Of a stretch of DNA of 64,000 bases, positions 8,763 to 17,811 are shown one piece after another. The stretch's first letter is position 1; each line of letters starts with the position of its first letter. The DNA is from a bacterium. Its GTDB lineage: Bacteria > Electryoneota > RPQS01. The position numbers were made by a program, and so were the translations under genes. Under the pieces are notes generated by a model. The model had not been told where the DNA came from. It did not search any database and was given only the letters and a program-made list of their open reading frames with translations. Location of the stretch: contig DASXUQ010000002.1 in NCBI GenBank assembly GCA_036504735.1, positions 274,903 to 338,902 on the forward strand. Reading direction: 5' to 3'.

Positions 8763-10529
8763 TTACTTCATCAGCACCAGCTTGCGCGTCAGCGATACCG
8801 CCGTCCCTTCCATCCGCACAAAGTACACGCCGCTGGCAAGCTGCGTTCCGTCCACGGTCAGGCGGTGCTGTCCCGCGGTAAACAGGCTATGGGACAAGGT
8901 GCGCACCAGCCGTCCGTTCACATCATAAAGGTCCACATGCAGCCGCGCCGCAAAAGGCACATCCAGCGTCAGCGTTGTCTGTGGATTAAACGGATTCGGG
9001 AATGAACCGAGCGCAAACTCGCGCGGCAGCAATACCGGTTTCGGATCATCCGTGCCGTTGGCCGCGCCGTTCCCGCGTACCAGCACCGTAGTCGGACTGC
9101 CCGGCGAATTGCTGTAAATCCGGATGGTGTCGTCGAACACTCCCAGAGAGTCCGGCTGGAAGCGCACGCTCACCAGAAAATCCTGCTGTGGCTCCAGCGA
9201 AATCGGGATCCCCGGATAGTCCGTGGTAAAGCCGTGCGGCGCGGTGACACTGTCGAGGATAGTCTCATAGGTTCCGGTCACGCGCACGGTGATCACCGAA
9301 TCGCGGTGCGCGCCCACCAGCACATTGCCGAAATGGAAGGAATCGGGAATCGCGATGATCGACCGCGTCGGCGTCGCGCATTTCACCGTCCAGACATTGG
9401 GGATGCCCGCGCCATAGCTGTAGGTGCTGCCCGTCATCACATAGTCGCCGCTCATGGTCTGGGTCACGGCGCGGCCATGTTCCACCGAGGTGCCGCCGAA
9501 GACACAGTTCCACAGCGTGTCCAGATGAACGTCGGCCTTGACCAGCCAGTAATTGGCCCCGCCAGCCATGGCCTCGCTGCTGACTTCCCCGCCGATAATC
9601 AGTCCGCCGTCTCCCGTCTGCTGCAACGCATAACAGTAATCCTGTCGCGGCGTTCCCAGCGTGCGGCTGGTCAGACTGTCGCCGGTGGTTCCCGTCTGCA
9701 CTATCCAGGCATCGGAATTTCCCGCGCCGAACGACTGCGTGTAGCCGCCCAGCGCCCAGCCGTTGCCCAGCGGCGCCAGTGACGTGCAGACATCCGACCC
9801 GCTGCCGCCGTAGGTCCGGCTCCACAGGCTGTCTCCCGTGGCGCTGATACTCACCAGCCAGAAATCCGGTGACCCCGTGTGGCCGTTGCCGAAAGATTCC
9901 GTGGACCCGGCCAGCATAAAGCCCCCGCCCGCCGCATTCTGCACCGCATAACACTGATCGCTGCCGTCGCCGCCGTAGGTGCGCGTCCATAGCGTATCGC
10001 CGCTGCCGTTGGTCCGCACCACCCAGAAATCTCCGCTGCCCGCACCGTAGGACAGGGTATATCCCACAAAGACAAAACCGCTGTCCGGCGTGACTGCCAC
10101 CGCGGCAAATTCGTCGCGCTGCGCGCCGCCGTACTTGTGCGTCCACAGAGTATCCCCCGTGGCCGTGGTGCGCACGGCCCAGCCGCTCCAGCCGCCGCCG
10201 AAGGAGTTGCTCCGTCCCGCCAGAATCAGACCGCTGTCCGGCGTCACCTCCAGCGCAAAACAGGTTTCATCCTGTGGGCCGCCGTAGGTGCGCGTCCACA
10301 GTGTATCCCCATTAGCGGCGGTTTTGATCAGCCAGAAATCGCTGCCGCCCACGCCAAAAGACCGGGTCTCGCCGGCAATCGCGATGCTGCTGTCCGGCGT
10401 CTCGCGCACCGCATAGCCATTATCCGTCTGCGGCCCGCCGAACCACTGGGTCCAAAGCACATTGGGCTGTGCCATCCCCGTCAACGGCAGGCACAGCAAC
10501 AGCAGGAAAATCGCTCGGTGATTCTTCAT
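8763..10529 (-). CDS. Secreted seven-repeat protein with ASH/HYDIN-like domain and T9SS sorting tail
   Basis: 588 residues. Signal peptide about 1-20 (ends TGMAQ). Seven repeats of about 50 residues each follow the pattern YAVxxTPDSGxxxAGxT...DxWLVKTxxxGDTLWTRTYGG (about 24-385), probably beta-propeller blades. A beta-sandwich of the ASH/HYDIN type follows (SFHFGNVLVGAHRDSVITV, about 395-490), then the type IX sorting domain (FPNPFNPQTTL to KLVLMK, about 505-588). Expected to cross the outer membrane by T9SS and be attached to the surface or released. Same design as 29649-31127. Substrate or partner unknown. Confidence 0.85.
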   Translation of the reverse strand: MKNHRAIFLLLLCLPLTGMAQPNVLWTQWFGGPQTDNGYAVRETPDSSIAIAGETRSFGVGGSDFWLIKTAANGDTLWTRTYGGPQDETCFALEVTPDSGLILAGRSNSFGGGWSGWAVRTTATGDTLWTHKYGGAQRDEFAAVAVTPDSGFVFVGYTLSYGAGSGDFWVVRTNGSGDTLWTRTYGGDGSDQCYAVQNAAGGGFMLAGSTESFGNGHTGSPDFWLVSISATGDSLWSRTYGGSGSDVCTSLAPLGNGWALGGYTQSFGAGNSDAWIVQTGTTGDSLTSRTLGTPRQDYCYALQQTGDGGLIIGGEVSSEAMAGGANYWLVKADVHLDTLWNCVFGGTSVEHGRAVTQTMSGDYVMTGSTYSYGAGIPNVWTVKCATPTRSIIAIPDSFHFGNVLVGAHRDSVITVRVTGTYETILDSVTAPHGFTTDYPGIPISLEPQQDFLVSVRFQPDSLGVFDDTIRIYSNSPGSPTTVLVRGNGAANGTDDPKPVLLPREFALGSFPNPFNPQTTLTLDVPFAARLHVDLYDVNGRLVRTLSHSLFTAGQHRLTVDGTQLASGVYFVRMEGTAVSLTRKLVLMK

Positions 10530-10650
10530 GGGAGGAGCACCAACTTATGGGTTGTGACTTAAGGCGCGGCTGATAGTTGGTCTGGAGATTCAAGACCACA
10601 GACTTGGCGTTCGATTCAGGTCTCAAGTCTTAAGTCTCGAGTCTCAGCGT

Positions 10651-11613
10651 TTATCCTTCACTTCTCAGCTTTCCGATTTCCCTGGTGAGTTCCGGCACCA
10701 CGTCAAAAGCGTCGCCCACGATGCCGTAGGTCGCCACTTTGAAAATCGGCGCGTCGGGATCCTTGTTGATGGCTACGATCGTGCGGCTGGTGGTCATGCC
10801 TGCAAGGTGCTGCACTGCGCCGGAAATTCCCACCGCAAAATACAGCGACGGCGACACCACCTTGCCCGTCTGTCCCACCTGCTCGCTGTGAGGCCGCCAG
10901 CCGGCGTCCACCACCGCGCGTGAGGCTCCCACCGCCGCGCCCAGCACCTTGGCCAGTTCTTCGATCATCCCAAAGCCTTCCGGACCTTTCAGGCCGCGTC
11001 CGCCCGACACCACCACATCGGCTTCGGAAACATCCAACGCCGCGCCCGCCGCTATCTTTTCTTCGGTCACCTTCGCGCGGATTTTGCTCGCATCAAGGCT
11101 CACCGTGCGCGATTCCACCTGTGCCGTGCCGCCGCTCTCCACGGCCAAGAAGGCTTTCGGACGCAGCGACAGCACGCCGTATCCGCCCTTCACCTTGCAC
11201 CACATCAGCACCTTGCCCGCATAGATGGGCCGCCGCACCAGCACCTCGCCGCCATCCAGCTTCAGTTCCACGCAATCGGTGAGCAAGGGCCGCCCCACGC
11301 GGGCCGCCGTGCGCGGTGCTAAATCGCGTCCCCGCGCCGTCGCCGCAAAGATCACCGCCAGCGGATTTTCCCCCTTGATGATTTCCGCCGCCGCCTGCGC
11401 GTACCCTTCAGTCGAGTAGTGCGCCAGTTCCGGATTGGCAATCTGCATCACCTTGCTTGCCCCGTATGCTCCCAAAGACGCCGCATCCGCCGCCTCCCCG
11501 AAGACCACCGCATGCACGTCTCCACCCAGCGTCTTCGCCGCGCTGACCATCTCCTTCGACACCGGCTTGAGCTTCCCGCCCTTCGCCTCGCAAAAAACTA
11601 AAATGTTCGCCAT
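10651..11613 (-). CDS. etfA: Electron transfer flavoprotein alpha subunit
   Basis: 320 residues, full length for the family. The C-terminal FAD-binding domain shows [23 protein letters not shown] and [16 protein letters not shown], the EtfA signature. The heterodimer with EtfB takes electrons from acyl-CoA and other flavin dehydrogenases and passes them to the quinone pool. The starting residues [16 protein letters not shown] are typical. Its partner etfB is on the same strand but 3.4 kb upstream, with unrelated genes in between, which is unusual. Confidence 0.95.
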   Translation of the reverse strand: MANILVFCEAKGGKLKPVSKEMVSAAKTLGGDVHAVVFGEAADAASLGAYGASKVMQIANPELAHYSTEGYAQAAAEIIKGENPLAVIFAATARGRDLAPRTAARVGRPLLTDCVELKLDGGEVLVRRPIYAGKVLMWCKVKGGYGVLSLRPKAFLAVESGGTAQVESRTVSLDASKIRAKVTEEKIAAGAALDVSEADVVVSGGRGLKGPEGFGMIEELAKVLGAAVGASRAVVDAGWRPHSEQVGQTGKVVSPSLYFAVGISGAVQHLAGMTTSRTIVAINKDPDAPIFKVATYGIVGDAFDVVPELTREIGKLRSEG

Positions 11614-11734
11614 GTTTCGTTTGTATGGTTAGTTGAAATGATTTTCTTCTTCACATCCACCTTGTCATTCTGGACCCCGCAGGGTGTCCAGAATCCCAAA
11701 CCTCAGCGGCGTCTCTTCTTATTTCCACATGCCA

Positions 11735-12409
11735 TTATTGGCAAATTGGTCGTTTCACTTTGACTATTCGAGACTCCGGCGTACATATTATGCACCCACT
11801 TTTCCTTGGCGCATGTATCGGGTCTGCTAATACCTTGTTCGCATGAACGCCAAGCGATTCAATCCACGTCTCGAAGGTGTCAAGAAAAGGTGCATTCATC
11901 TTCGAACGGACATATCTGCCAAACCCGCTCGGAGCTATTTCCTGCAAGTGATATGGCAACGTCGCCGGACGACTTCCAAAATAATAGAAGTGATCAGACA
12001 CGAGCACGTATTTTCCTTCTCTGTCCTTGCGCAAAGCATCGGTGCTGCCGCTGTGCAAACTGGGCCGTTCTATGCAGCGGCCAGAAGAAAAATCGAAAAT
12101 TGCGTCACCGGCATGCCTTCGCTCGTCGGCATGCTTCATATCGGGAATCTTTCCCTTCAGTTGAGTTCGGGCACGGTCGGCATACTCCGCGAGCGTCAAC
12201 TTCTCGGAAACGCGCATTGCGAATATCACCTTGAGGGTAAGATCAACGCCGCGCGAAGTATCTTTCCAACCCATTGCGGCAATCCAATCGCCCACCTCGG
12301 CGGCAAGCCGGATCTTTGGTTTGCACGTGGCAAGAGTCATCGCACCCCAATAAGGATTCGGTGCGAAGCCCTTGTCATGAACGATGCGGTACGTAAACAG
12401 AGTTGCCAT
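11735..12409 (-). CDS. Nmad2-like nucleotide-modification-associated protein
   Basis: 224 residues. The N-terminus has the pattern I recognise from the Nmad2 (nucleotide modification associated domain 2) family: YRIVHDKGFAPNPYWG, then LATCKPKIR and VGDWIAAMG. A family cysteine-containing region (CTPESRIVK) is near the C-terminus. These proteins are linked by genome context to phage and bacterial systems that make or handle modified DNA bases; the biochemical activity is not established. No other DNA-modification gene is visible here. GGGGAAGT precedes the ATG. It sits as cargo between etfA and etfB. Confidence 0.7.
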   Translation of the reverse strand: MATLFTYRIVHDKGFAPNPYWGAMTLATCKPKIRLAAEVGDWIAAMGWKDTSRGVDLTLKVIFAMRVSEKLTLAEYADRARTQLKGKIPDMKHADERRHAGDAIFDFSSGRCIERPSLHSGSTDALRKDREGKYVLVSDHFYYFGSRPATLPYHLQEIAPSGFGRYVRSKMNAPFLDTFETWIESLGVHANKVLADPIHAPRKSGCIICTPESRIVKVKRPICQ

Positions 12410-12419
12410 ACTTCCCCTT

Positions 12420-12932
12420 TTACCTCTCGCACGCCCACACTAAAAGTTCCCTCTCATACCACCACCCGCTTCCCTCGCATCTCATCCCGATCTTCTCGCA
12501 CACCCGCTGCGAGGCGATGTTCTCCTCATCCACCAGCCCGATGATGCGCGGGATCTTCAGTTCGAAGAGTCCATACTGCAAACACGCCGCCGCCGCTTCG
12601 GTAGCATAACCGTAGCCCCACATATCGCGGCGGAAGTGATAGGCAATCTCAATCTCCGGCCCATGACCTTCGACGGGAAACAGCCCGCAGCTTCCGATCA
12701 TCTCCCCCTTCTGCGTCTCCACCACCGCCCAGATCGTCACCCCGAACCGCTCTTCGAACTCCGCGCGCCCCAGAATCCGCTGCCGCACCTGCTCGTACGT
12801 CTCCGCTTGCCCATTCGACAGAAAACGCTTGACTTCCCCATCTCCATAAATCCGGTACGCCGCATCCACATCCTCCGGAATGTTGCGCCGAATCAGGAGC
12901 CGTGATGTGAGCAAAGGTAAGGGCATGGGCAC
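12420..12932 (-). CDS. GNAT acetyltransferase, RimJ/RimL-like
   Basis: 170 residues. Typical RimJ/RimL features are TSRLLIRRNIPED at the start, the acetyl-CoA-binding segment RRDMWGYGYATEAAAA and the GLVDEENIASQRVCEKIG motif near the end. Predicted to acetylate an amino group of a protein N-terminus or small molecule; substrate unknown. A second, diverged GNAT lies at 13597-14112. An in-frame ATG two codons downstream is an alternative start. Confidence 0.88.
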   Translation of the reverse strand: MPMPLPLLTSRLLIRRNIPEDVDAAYRIYGDGEVKRFLSNGQAETYEQVRQRILGRAEFEERFGVTIWAVVETQKGEMIGSCGLFPVEGHGPEIEIAYHFRRDMWGYGYATEAAAACLQYGLFELKIPRIIGLVDEENIASQRVCEKIGMRCEGSGWWYERELLVWACER

Positions 12933-13067
12933 GAGCGTTTTCGTCTTCCCCCTTTCTCCATTTCATGGGGAATGGGGGCAGGGGGATGGGGGTCTGCCGC
13001 AACAAAGAAGAGATACGAGCGGGTTGCGGAAGACCTTAACCCGCCCCTACACGATGAATCGCCGCGT

Positions 13068-13502
13068 CTATTTTCCCGAGAATTCCTTCACCCTCTCCGT
13101 CGCCAGCACCCGCTTCCGGTCCGCCAGCGCGCGGCTGAAACTGGCTCCCATTCCCACGGTCAGCAGCAGCCATACGGTGACGCGCTCCATGGTGATCTCC
13201 GGGATGGGGCTGCGCATCAGCATGGCCGCATCGAGGAAATACCAGGCCGCGCCCAGCACAATAAATCCCAACTCCAGATAGAACGGCGGGTGCCAGTTGC
13301 GCACCGCGCGGTAGAGTTGCCATTTGCCCCCCGTCATCCGGTCCAGCGTCCATCCGGCCAGCACGCCGCACGCAAACATGAGCATGAAGCTCGCCAGCGT
13401 CGCATTCCCGCTTTCCCCCAGCGCAATCGCAATCGTATCCGAGACAAAAATCGTCGTCAACAGTCCGATCACACACACGTTGCCCATCATCCGCTGTGTC
13501 AT
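13068..13502 (-). CDS. Small membrane protein of unknown function
   Basis: 144 residues from the ATG at 13502 (preceded by GCGGAAG); an upstream GTG/TTG start at 13538 is possible. Four hydrophobic helices, about 8-28, 35-52, 78-95 and 106-125, separated by short charged loops and ending in a basic tail (ADRKRVLATERVKEFSGK). I do not recognise the family. It lies among two acetyltransferases on the same strand. Confidence 0.6.
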   Translation of the reverse strand: MTQRMMGNVCVIGLLTTIFVSDTIAIALGESGNATLASFMLMFACGVLAGWTLDRMTGGKWQLYRAVRNWHPPFYLELGFIVLGAAWYFLDAAMLMRSPIPEITMERVTVWLLLTVGMGASFSRALADRKRVLATERVKEFSGK

Positions 13503-13596
13503 AACATCTTCCGCCTGAAATTCACTTCTTCGCTGCACATCACACAGAGAAACAAATGTCCTGCTCTTTCTTCTTGTCTTCCTTATCCCTTAGCAT

Positions 13597-14112
13597 TTAT
13601 CCCTTTTCCCTGTATTTCGCGTACTCCACCGATTCCCCGCCGTAGTGTTCTCCCCGGCCTTCCTCGGTGAATCCCAGTTTCTCCAGTGCCCGCTGTGCCG
13701 CAAAATTCTGCGGATTCGTCACAGCCACAATCCGGTCCAGTTTCAGTTCACGGAAGCCGTACTCGAGGCAGGCTATCCCCGCTTCCGTCGCATAGCCCTG
13801 GTTCCATTTGTCCTTTCGCAGATCACAGCCCAATTCCACCTCCGGGCCTTCACCCTCTAAGGGCGCCAGCCCGCAGTCGCCGATCACCTCGCCGCTGGTC
13901 TTTTCCACCACCGCCCAGAAGCTGTAGCCGAAATCTCTTTCCATCCCCGTCACCCAGCCGATGAACCCGCGCGCGTTTTCCACCGACTTGGCCAGCCAGA
14001 TCAGAAAGAACCGCATCGTCTCGGCATCTCCCAGCACCTTGAACATCGCTTCGGCGTCATCCGGCGTGAAGGACCGGATGATCAGCCGCTCGGTTTCCAG
14101 TGGCAGCGGCAT
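13597..14112 (-). CDS. GNAT acetyltransferase, RimJ/RimL-like (second copy)
   Basis: 171 residues with the same layout as 12420-12932: ETERLIIRSFTPDDAEAMF at the start, acetyl-CoA loop RKDKWNQGYATEAGIACLEYG, and AVTNPQNFAAQRALEKLGF. The two copies are clearly related but diverged, so the duplication is old or they were acquired separately. The start is three bases beyond the stop of the small membrane protein 14116-14322, so the two are co-transcribed. Confidence 0.88.
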   Translation of the reverse strand: MPLPLETERLIIRSFTPDDAEAMFKVLGDAETMRFFLIWLAKSVENARGFIGWVTGMERDFGYSFWAVVEKTSGEVIGDCGLAPLEGEGPEVELGCDLRKDKWNQGYATEAGIACLEYGFRELKLDRIVAVTNPQNFAAQRALEKLGFTEEGRGEHYGGESVEYAKYREKG

Positions 14113-14115
14113 AAC

Positions 14116-14322
14116 TTAGATCTTCGGAGGTTTGAGGGTGCGGAATTTCTGCATGGCGCGTCCCAGAAACAGTCCGGCGATCAGGGCGCTCATCCCGTAG
14201 GTGAGAATCACCGGCATCCGTCCCTGAGTGATGCCGTAAACCTGAATCCCCCACACCACTGCAATCCCCAGCCAAAGCACCCCGATCAAAATCAGCACCC
14301 CCGTGTTTCGCTCATGCGCCAT
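14116..14322 (-). CDS. Small two-helix membrane protein
   Basis: 68 residues, two hydrophobic spans (about 8-28 and 38-54) and a basic C-terminus (RAMQKFRTLKPPKI). GGAGG lies seven bases before the ATG, and the gene abuts the downstream GNAT, both supporting it as real. Family and role not recognised. Confidence 0.7.
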   Translation of the reverse strand: MAHERNTGVLILIGVLWLGIAVVWGIQVYGITQGRMPVILTYGMSALIAGLFLGRAMQKFRTLKPPKI

Positions 14323-14368
14323 AACTGCCTCCGTGTGGATTTCTGCTTGTATTCGAACAAAATTACTC

Positions 14369-15007
14369 TTAATACCGTGGTGCCATTCGTCTATTAAACT
14401 CGGCGGTGGTCAGGTCTATGCCGATGGTTGCATAAATAATAGGTCCACCACTACGGAACGCAAGTGTGGTGAGCATCGAAAAAACATCTGTCTTGACATA
14501 TCCAACTTTGGCTCCGAATGCCGCGCCGCCTGTCTCCTTATCAACAAAAAGGATAGCCGCCGGGCCAAGCCAAAGATATCCTCCGTGCGCGTTCACGTTG
14601 AACCGGGGTCCCAACCCCATTGCATAATACCCGTGAACATATCCCGGAACGCTGCCTTCGCATTTGGATTTCGAGGCAAACTGCCCCGTTACCGTATCCC
14701 TTCAATAGGAGCGCCCCAAGCGATCAGTCCCGGTTTGGTATCTGGATCCAGAAGATTCGGAGGCTCCCCATCCATAGCCCAAGCCCGCCTCGGTATCAAA
14801 CCGCAGGCCGCTGTACCCAAAAGCTGTAGCGGACCTATAACCGAGGTTGATATGAACGTTAGGGACGTTAAAGTACCCGACCCCGATTCCGATTCGGACG
14901 CTACCATCGGTAGGTGCTTGTGCGTTCGCCGTGCTCAAGATAAGCAGAGTGGCACACGCCAGAACGATGAACCGTAAGATTTGCCGCGAAAAAAATACCC
15001 AGACCAT
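14369..15007 (-). pseudogene. Envelope protein gene interrupted by a single in-frame TGA
   Basis: A signal peptide (VLACATLLILSTANAQA) and a mature part rich in alternating aromatic and glycine residues, as in small outer-membrane beta-barrels, run from ATG 15007 (GAGGG upstream) to a TGA at 14702-14704. The same frame then continues without any other stop for a further 111 codons to 14369 (ending MAPRY) and keeps the same composition. No frameshift is needed. A single change of TGA to TGG would restore a protein of about 212 residues. Nonsense mutation, sequencing error and read-through are all possible. Confidence 0.7.
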
Positions 15008-15040
15008 AATTGCCCTCGTTTTTTCGCCGTTCAATGTGCA

Positions 15041-15790
15041 TTATAAAACTTTCGCTTCTTCCTTCAGCTTCTTGATCAGCACCGGCACCGCTTCCACACC
15101 CTTGCCCACAATTTCGCCCGGCTTGCGCGGCGGACGCGTTTCGATGGAAAGCACCTCCACCTGCACGTCCACGGCAGGCGCGGCCACTTCGTCCAGTGGC
15201 TTCTTCTTGGCCGCCATGATTCCCTTGAGGGATGCATAGCGCGGCTCATTCAGTCCCTTCTGACAGGCTACCAGACAGGGCAGCGGCGCTTCCACCACCT
15301 CCACTCCGCCTTCCACTTCACGCTCGCAGATCACCTTGCCGTCCGCGCGGTCCAGCTTGGTCACCACCGAAATCGACGGGATGTCCAGCAGTTCGGCCAC
15401 CATCACGCCCACTCCGGCGTTGTCATGGTCAATCGCCTGCTTGCCGCACAGAATCAGATCGTAGCTCATCCCCTTCACCACCTCGGCCAGCACCTTGGCC
15501 GTGGCCAGAGCGTCGAAGCCCGCATTGCCCTTGATATGCACCGCGCGATCCACCCCCATCGCCAGGGCCGTGCGCAGCACCTTGGGCACATCATCGCCGC
15601 CGAAACTCACCGCCGCCACCTCGCCCGCCCCGTCCGCGTCGCGCAGCTTTAAGGCTTCTTCCACCGCATACTCGTCGTAAGGATTCAAAATCCAACTGAT
15701 GCCGTCCAGCGCCACGGACTTGCCGTCGGCCGCCGGTTTGATGGTGGCCTCACTGTCCGCCACCGCCTTCAGAAGCAAGAGAATGTTCAT
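15041..15790 (-). CDS. etfB: Electron transfer flavoprotein beta subunit
   Basis: 249 residues, full length. Begins MNILLLLKAV; ISWILNPYDEYAVEEAL and CGKQAIDHDNAGVGVMVAE (AMP-binding region) are characteristic of EtfB. Partner of etfA at 10651-11613. AGGAAG precedes the ATG. In most genomes etfB and etfA are adjacent; here seven intervening loci separate them on the same strand. Confidence 0.95.
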   Translation of the reverse strand: MNILLLLKAVADSEATIKPAADGKSVALDGISWILNPYDEYAVEEALKLRDADGAGEVAAVSFGGDDVPKVLRTALAMGVDRAVHIKGNAGFDALATAKVLAEVVKGMSYDLILCGKQAIDHDNAGVGVMVAELLDIPSISVVTKLDRADGKVICEREVEGGVEVVEAPLPCLVACQKGLNEPRYASLKGIMAAKKKPLDEVAAPAVDVQVEVLSIETRPPRKPGEIVGKGVEAVPVLIKKLKEEAKVL

Positions 15791-15850
15791 CGGTTCTTCC
15801 TATATGCCATTTGAAAAAAATGTCGAAATCAAAAATCTGGACTTGTGGCC

Positions 15851-16043
15851 GCGCGATTCATCGCGCTGATGGGGACAGGCGCTCCGCCTGTCCGTCGGAG
15901 GGGCGGATCTCAGATCCGCCCGCGTAACATCCATCATCCGGCAGGCGGGCACGACATGTCGTGCCCCTACGGCAGATTCCATCATCTTGGGACCGCGCGG
16001 TCCCCCCGCCGAAGGCGGCCCCGGGTGCAGGCCTCAGGCCTGC
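15851..16043. repeat. Array of six short perfect palindromes
   Basis: In order: GCGCGAT-tc-ATCGCGC (15851-15866), GGACAGGCG-ctc-CGCCTGTCC (15873-15893), GGGCGGATCT-c-AGATCCGCCC (15901-15921), GGGCACGACATGTCGTGCCC (15947-15966), GGGACCGCGCGGTCCC (15989-16004) and GCAGGCCT-c-AGGCCTGC (16027-16043). The last overlaps the stop codon of the CPBP-like gene. Part of the array matches 7830-7938. Confidence 0.9.
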
Positions 16044-17662
16044 AGAATTTCAAGCTGCGCAGGCTTGGGCTTGGTGCGGTCCCAGGCAATGATCAGAATG
16101 ATCATCACCATGCCGGTCAGCAGACCAATGCCGAAATGGTTTCCAAAGCCCGTCCACACCAGCACCAGCCCGGCATAGCCGCCCAGCACCAGAAAGTGGA
16201 ACAGCATCGCGCCGATAATCCCCACTCGCAGCATCAGCCAGCCCGCAATCAGTCCCCAGCCGATATAGAACAGCCCGCCGATGGTCAGAAACTGGTTAAT
16301 ATCATAGCCCGCAAAGAAGGCCGCGGCACAGGCGGATAGAGGGATGGCCAGTACCGGCAGCCGCAGCCAGAACAAAAACAGCGTGAACAGCCACAGGCGG
16401 TACAGGCATTCGTCCCAGGCCATATCCAATCCGATCTGCACCGGCAGAGCCAGTCCGGGCATGGGTGAGGAAAAGGCTCCGGCAATCAGGCTGGGCACCT
16501 TGCCGCACAGCCCCACCGGCCCCAGATAGTGCATCGCCGCCGCTTCGTAAACCAGCACCACCGCCGCCGCGGGGAAGGCCCACCGTGCCGCCTGTGCCCA
16601 AGCCGCGCGCCAGTCGCGGATCCCCGGCGCCAGCCGTGAAAGCGTCGTCGAACCGCGGAAGACATCCCGGGAGAGAGCTTCTCCCGTCGCCACAATCAGC
16701 CCCATCATCAGCCCGCTCTGCAAGGCATCCACCACCGCGCTCAGAGCCACCCTCGACAAATACCCCGTCAGAGAGTCCTCTGCCGGCATCAAGATTACCG
16801 ACTGGGCAAAGGTCAAGCCGCGCCAGGCCAATGTCAGCAAAAAGACAATTCCGCCCCACATTCCCGCGCTGCGCAGCACCAGCGGTGTCCGGTGATAGTG
16901 CATCATCAGAAACACGCCGCCCAAAATCAGCGCAAAGCCCAACAGCCGTCCCGAGCGCGACGTGCGGTGGGGAAGAGTCTTGACTGTGCCGGGTGGCGGT
17001 TGAAAATGCAGATCACTGATGGTCTCACCCGCCAGTGTCACCTTCAGGGAGCCGCTCGAGTCCACGGCCTCCGGCCAGGCAAAGGCAAAGGTCCAGTCAT
17101 TGCGCTGCGGCATGAACACCAGGGTGTCCGAGAGCGGCCTCAGCTTGTAGGAAGGAATCCCGAGGTCCGTCGCCAGCTTCTCGACGGCCAGCCGGAAGGC
17201 CGGCACATACTCCAGCCGCGCACCGGGCTCATCATCGAGCTGTTCGCGCTGCACTCGGTAGATCTGCCCGCTGGGAGCCACCGCCACCGTCCAGCCATCG
17301 ACTGTGCCCTTGCGGAAAAACCGCAATAAATACCCCACCGCCGGATCCACGCCAAACCGCAGAGCCTGCCCCTCGCGCGCCGCCCATATACCCTCCCGTC
17401 GCCGCTCCACGGCTCGAATCAGGGTATAGTGCTCAAGGTCCGCGCCCTGCTTGACCAGAAAGCTCTCGGCGATGCTCTGGGCTTCGTCGATCCGCAACCA
17501 GCCCAGATGCCACGGCTTCGCCCAATGCCACACCGCCCACAGCGCCGCCAGAAATACCAGCAGCCGCAGCAGCACGCTACGGGTCAGATAATGCGCCGCC
17601 GCCCCAAACAACCGTTTCGGTTCAGCCAGCGCGCGTAGTCGGTATGGTCTCAAATAAGTCAC
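16034..17662 (-). CDS. CPBP-family-like intramembrane protease, large form
   Basis: 542 residues, several times the size of a minimal CPBP (Abi) protease. One transmembrane helix near 29-46, a long extracytoplasmic region (about 50-235), then at least seven membrane spans (from about 243). The CPBP motif 1 (EExxxR) appears as DECLYR, so the first acidic residue is Asp, and a later helix contains FHF in the place of the conserved His. Family members are membrane metal- or glutamate-dependent proteases or type II CAAX prenyl endopeptidases. Assignment is moderate because of the variant motif and large extra domain. Its last codons lie inside a palindromic repeat. Confidence 0.65.
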   Translation of the reverse strand: MTYLRPYRLRALAEPKRLFGAAAHYLTRSVLLRLLVFLAALWAVWHWAKPWHLGWLRIDEAQSIAESFLVKQGADLEHYTLIRAVERRREGIWAAREGQALRFGVDPAVGYLLRFFRKGTVDGWTVAVAPSGQIYRVQREQLDDEPGARLEYVPAFRLAVEKLATDLGIPSYKLRPLSDTLVFMPQRNDWTFAFAWPEAVDSSGSLKVTLAGETISDLHFQPPPGTVKTLPHRTSRSGRLLGFALILGGVFLMMHYHRTPLVLRSAGMWGGIVFLLTLAWRGLTFAQSVILMPAEDSLTGYLSRVALSAVVDALQSGLMMGLIVATGEALSRDVFRGSTTLSRLAPGIRDWRAAWAQAARWAFPAAAVVLVYEAAAMHYLGPVGLCGKVPSLIAGAFSSPMPGLALPVQIGLDMAWDECLYRLWLFTLFLFWLRLPVLAIPLSACAAAFFAGYDINQFLTIGGLFYIGWGLIAGWLMLRVGIIGAMLFHFLVLGGYAGLVLVWTGFGNHFGIGLLTGMVMIILIIAWDRTKPKPAQLEILQA

Positions 17663-17700
17663 AATCTCTGAAGAAAAATCTGAAATGCTGCCTCTGTCTT

Positions 17701-17770
17701 CCCCCCGTTCACGGGGGGATCAAGGGGGGTCGGGTCTCCCCCCTTAGAATAAGGGGGGACTAAGGGGGGT
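17701..17770. repeat. G-run repeat element, copy 1
   Basis: A 70-base element of C6/G6 runs (CCCCCCGTTCACGGGGGG, then AAGGGGGGT twice) that can fold into nested hairpins. A nearly identical copy is at 21190-21258, also intergenic. Confidence 0.85.
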
Positions 17771-17811
17771 CTCTTCTTTCAGCGTTTCATTTCAGCCTTT
17801 CAGCATTTTCC

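Noticed and set aside
14640..14704. Selenocysteine insertion at the in-frame TGA
   Set aside because: A hairpin is present downstream, but it lacks a bulged U and proper loop by eye, and selenocysteine in a small envelope protein is improbable; kept only as a test.
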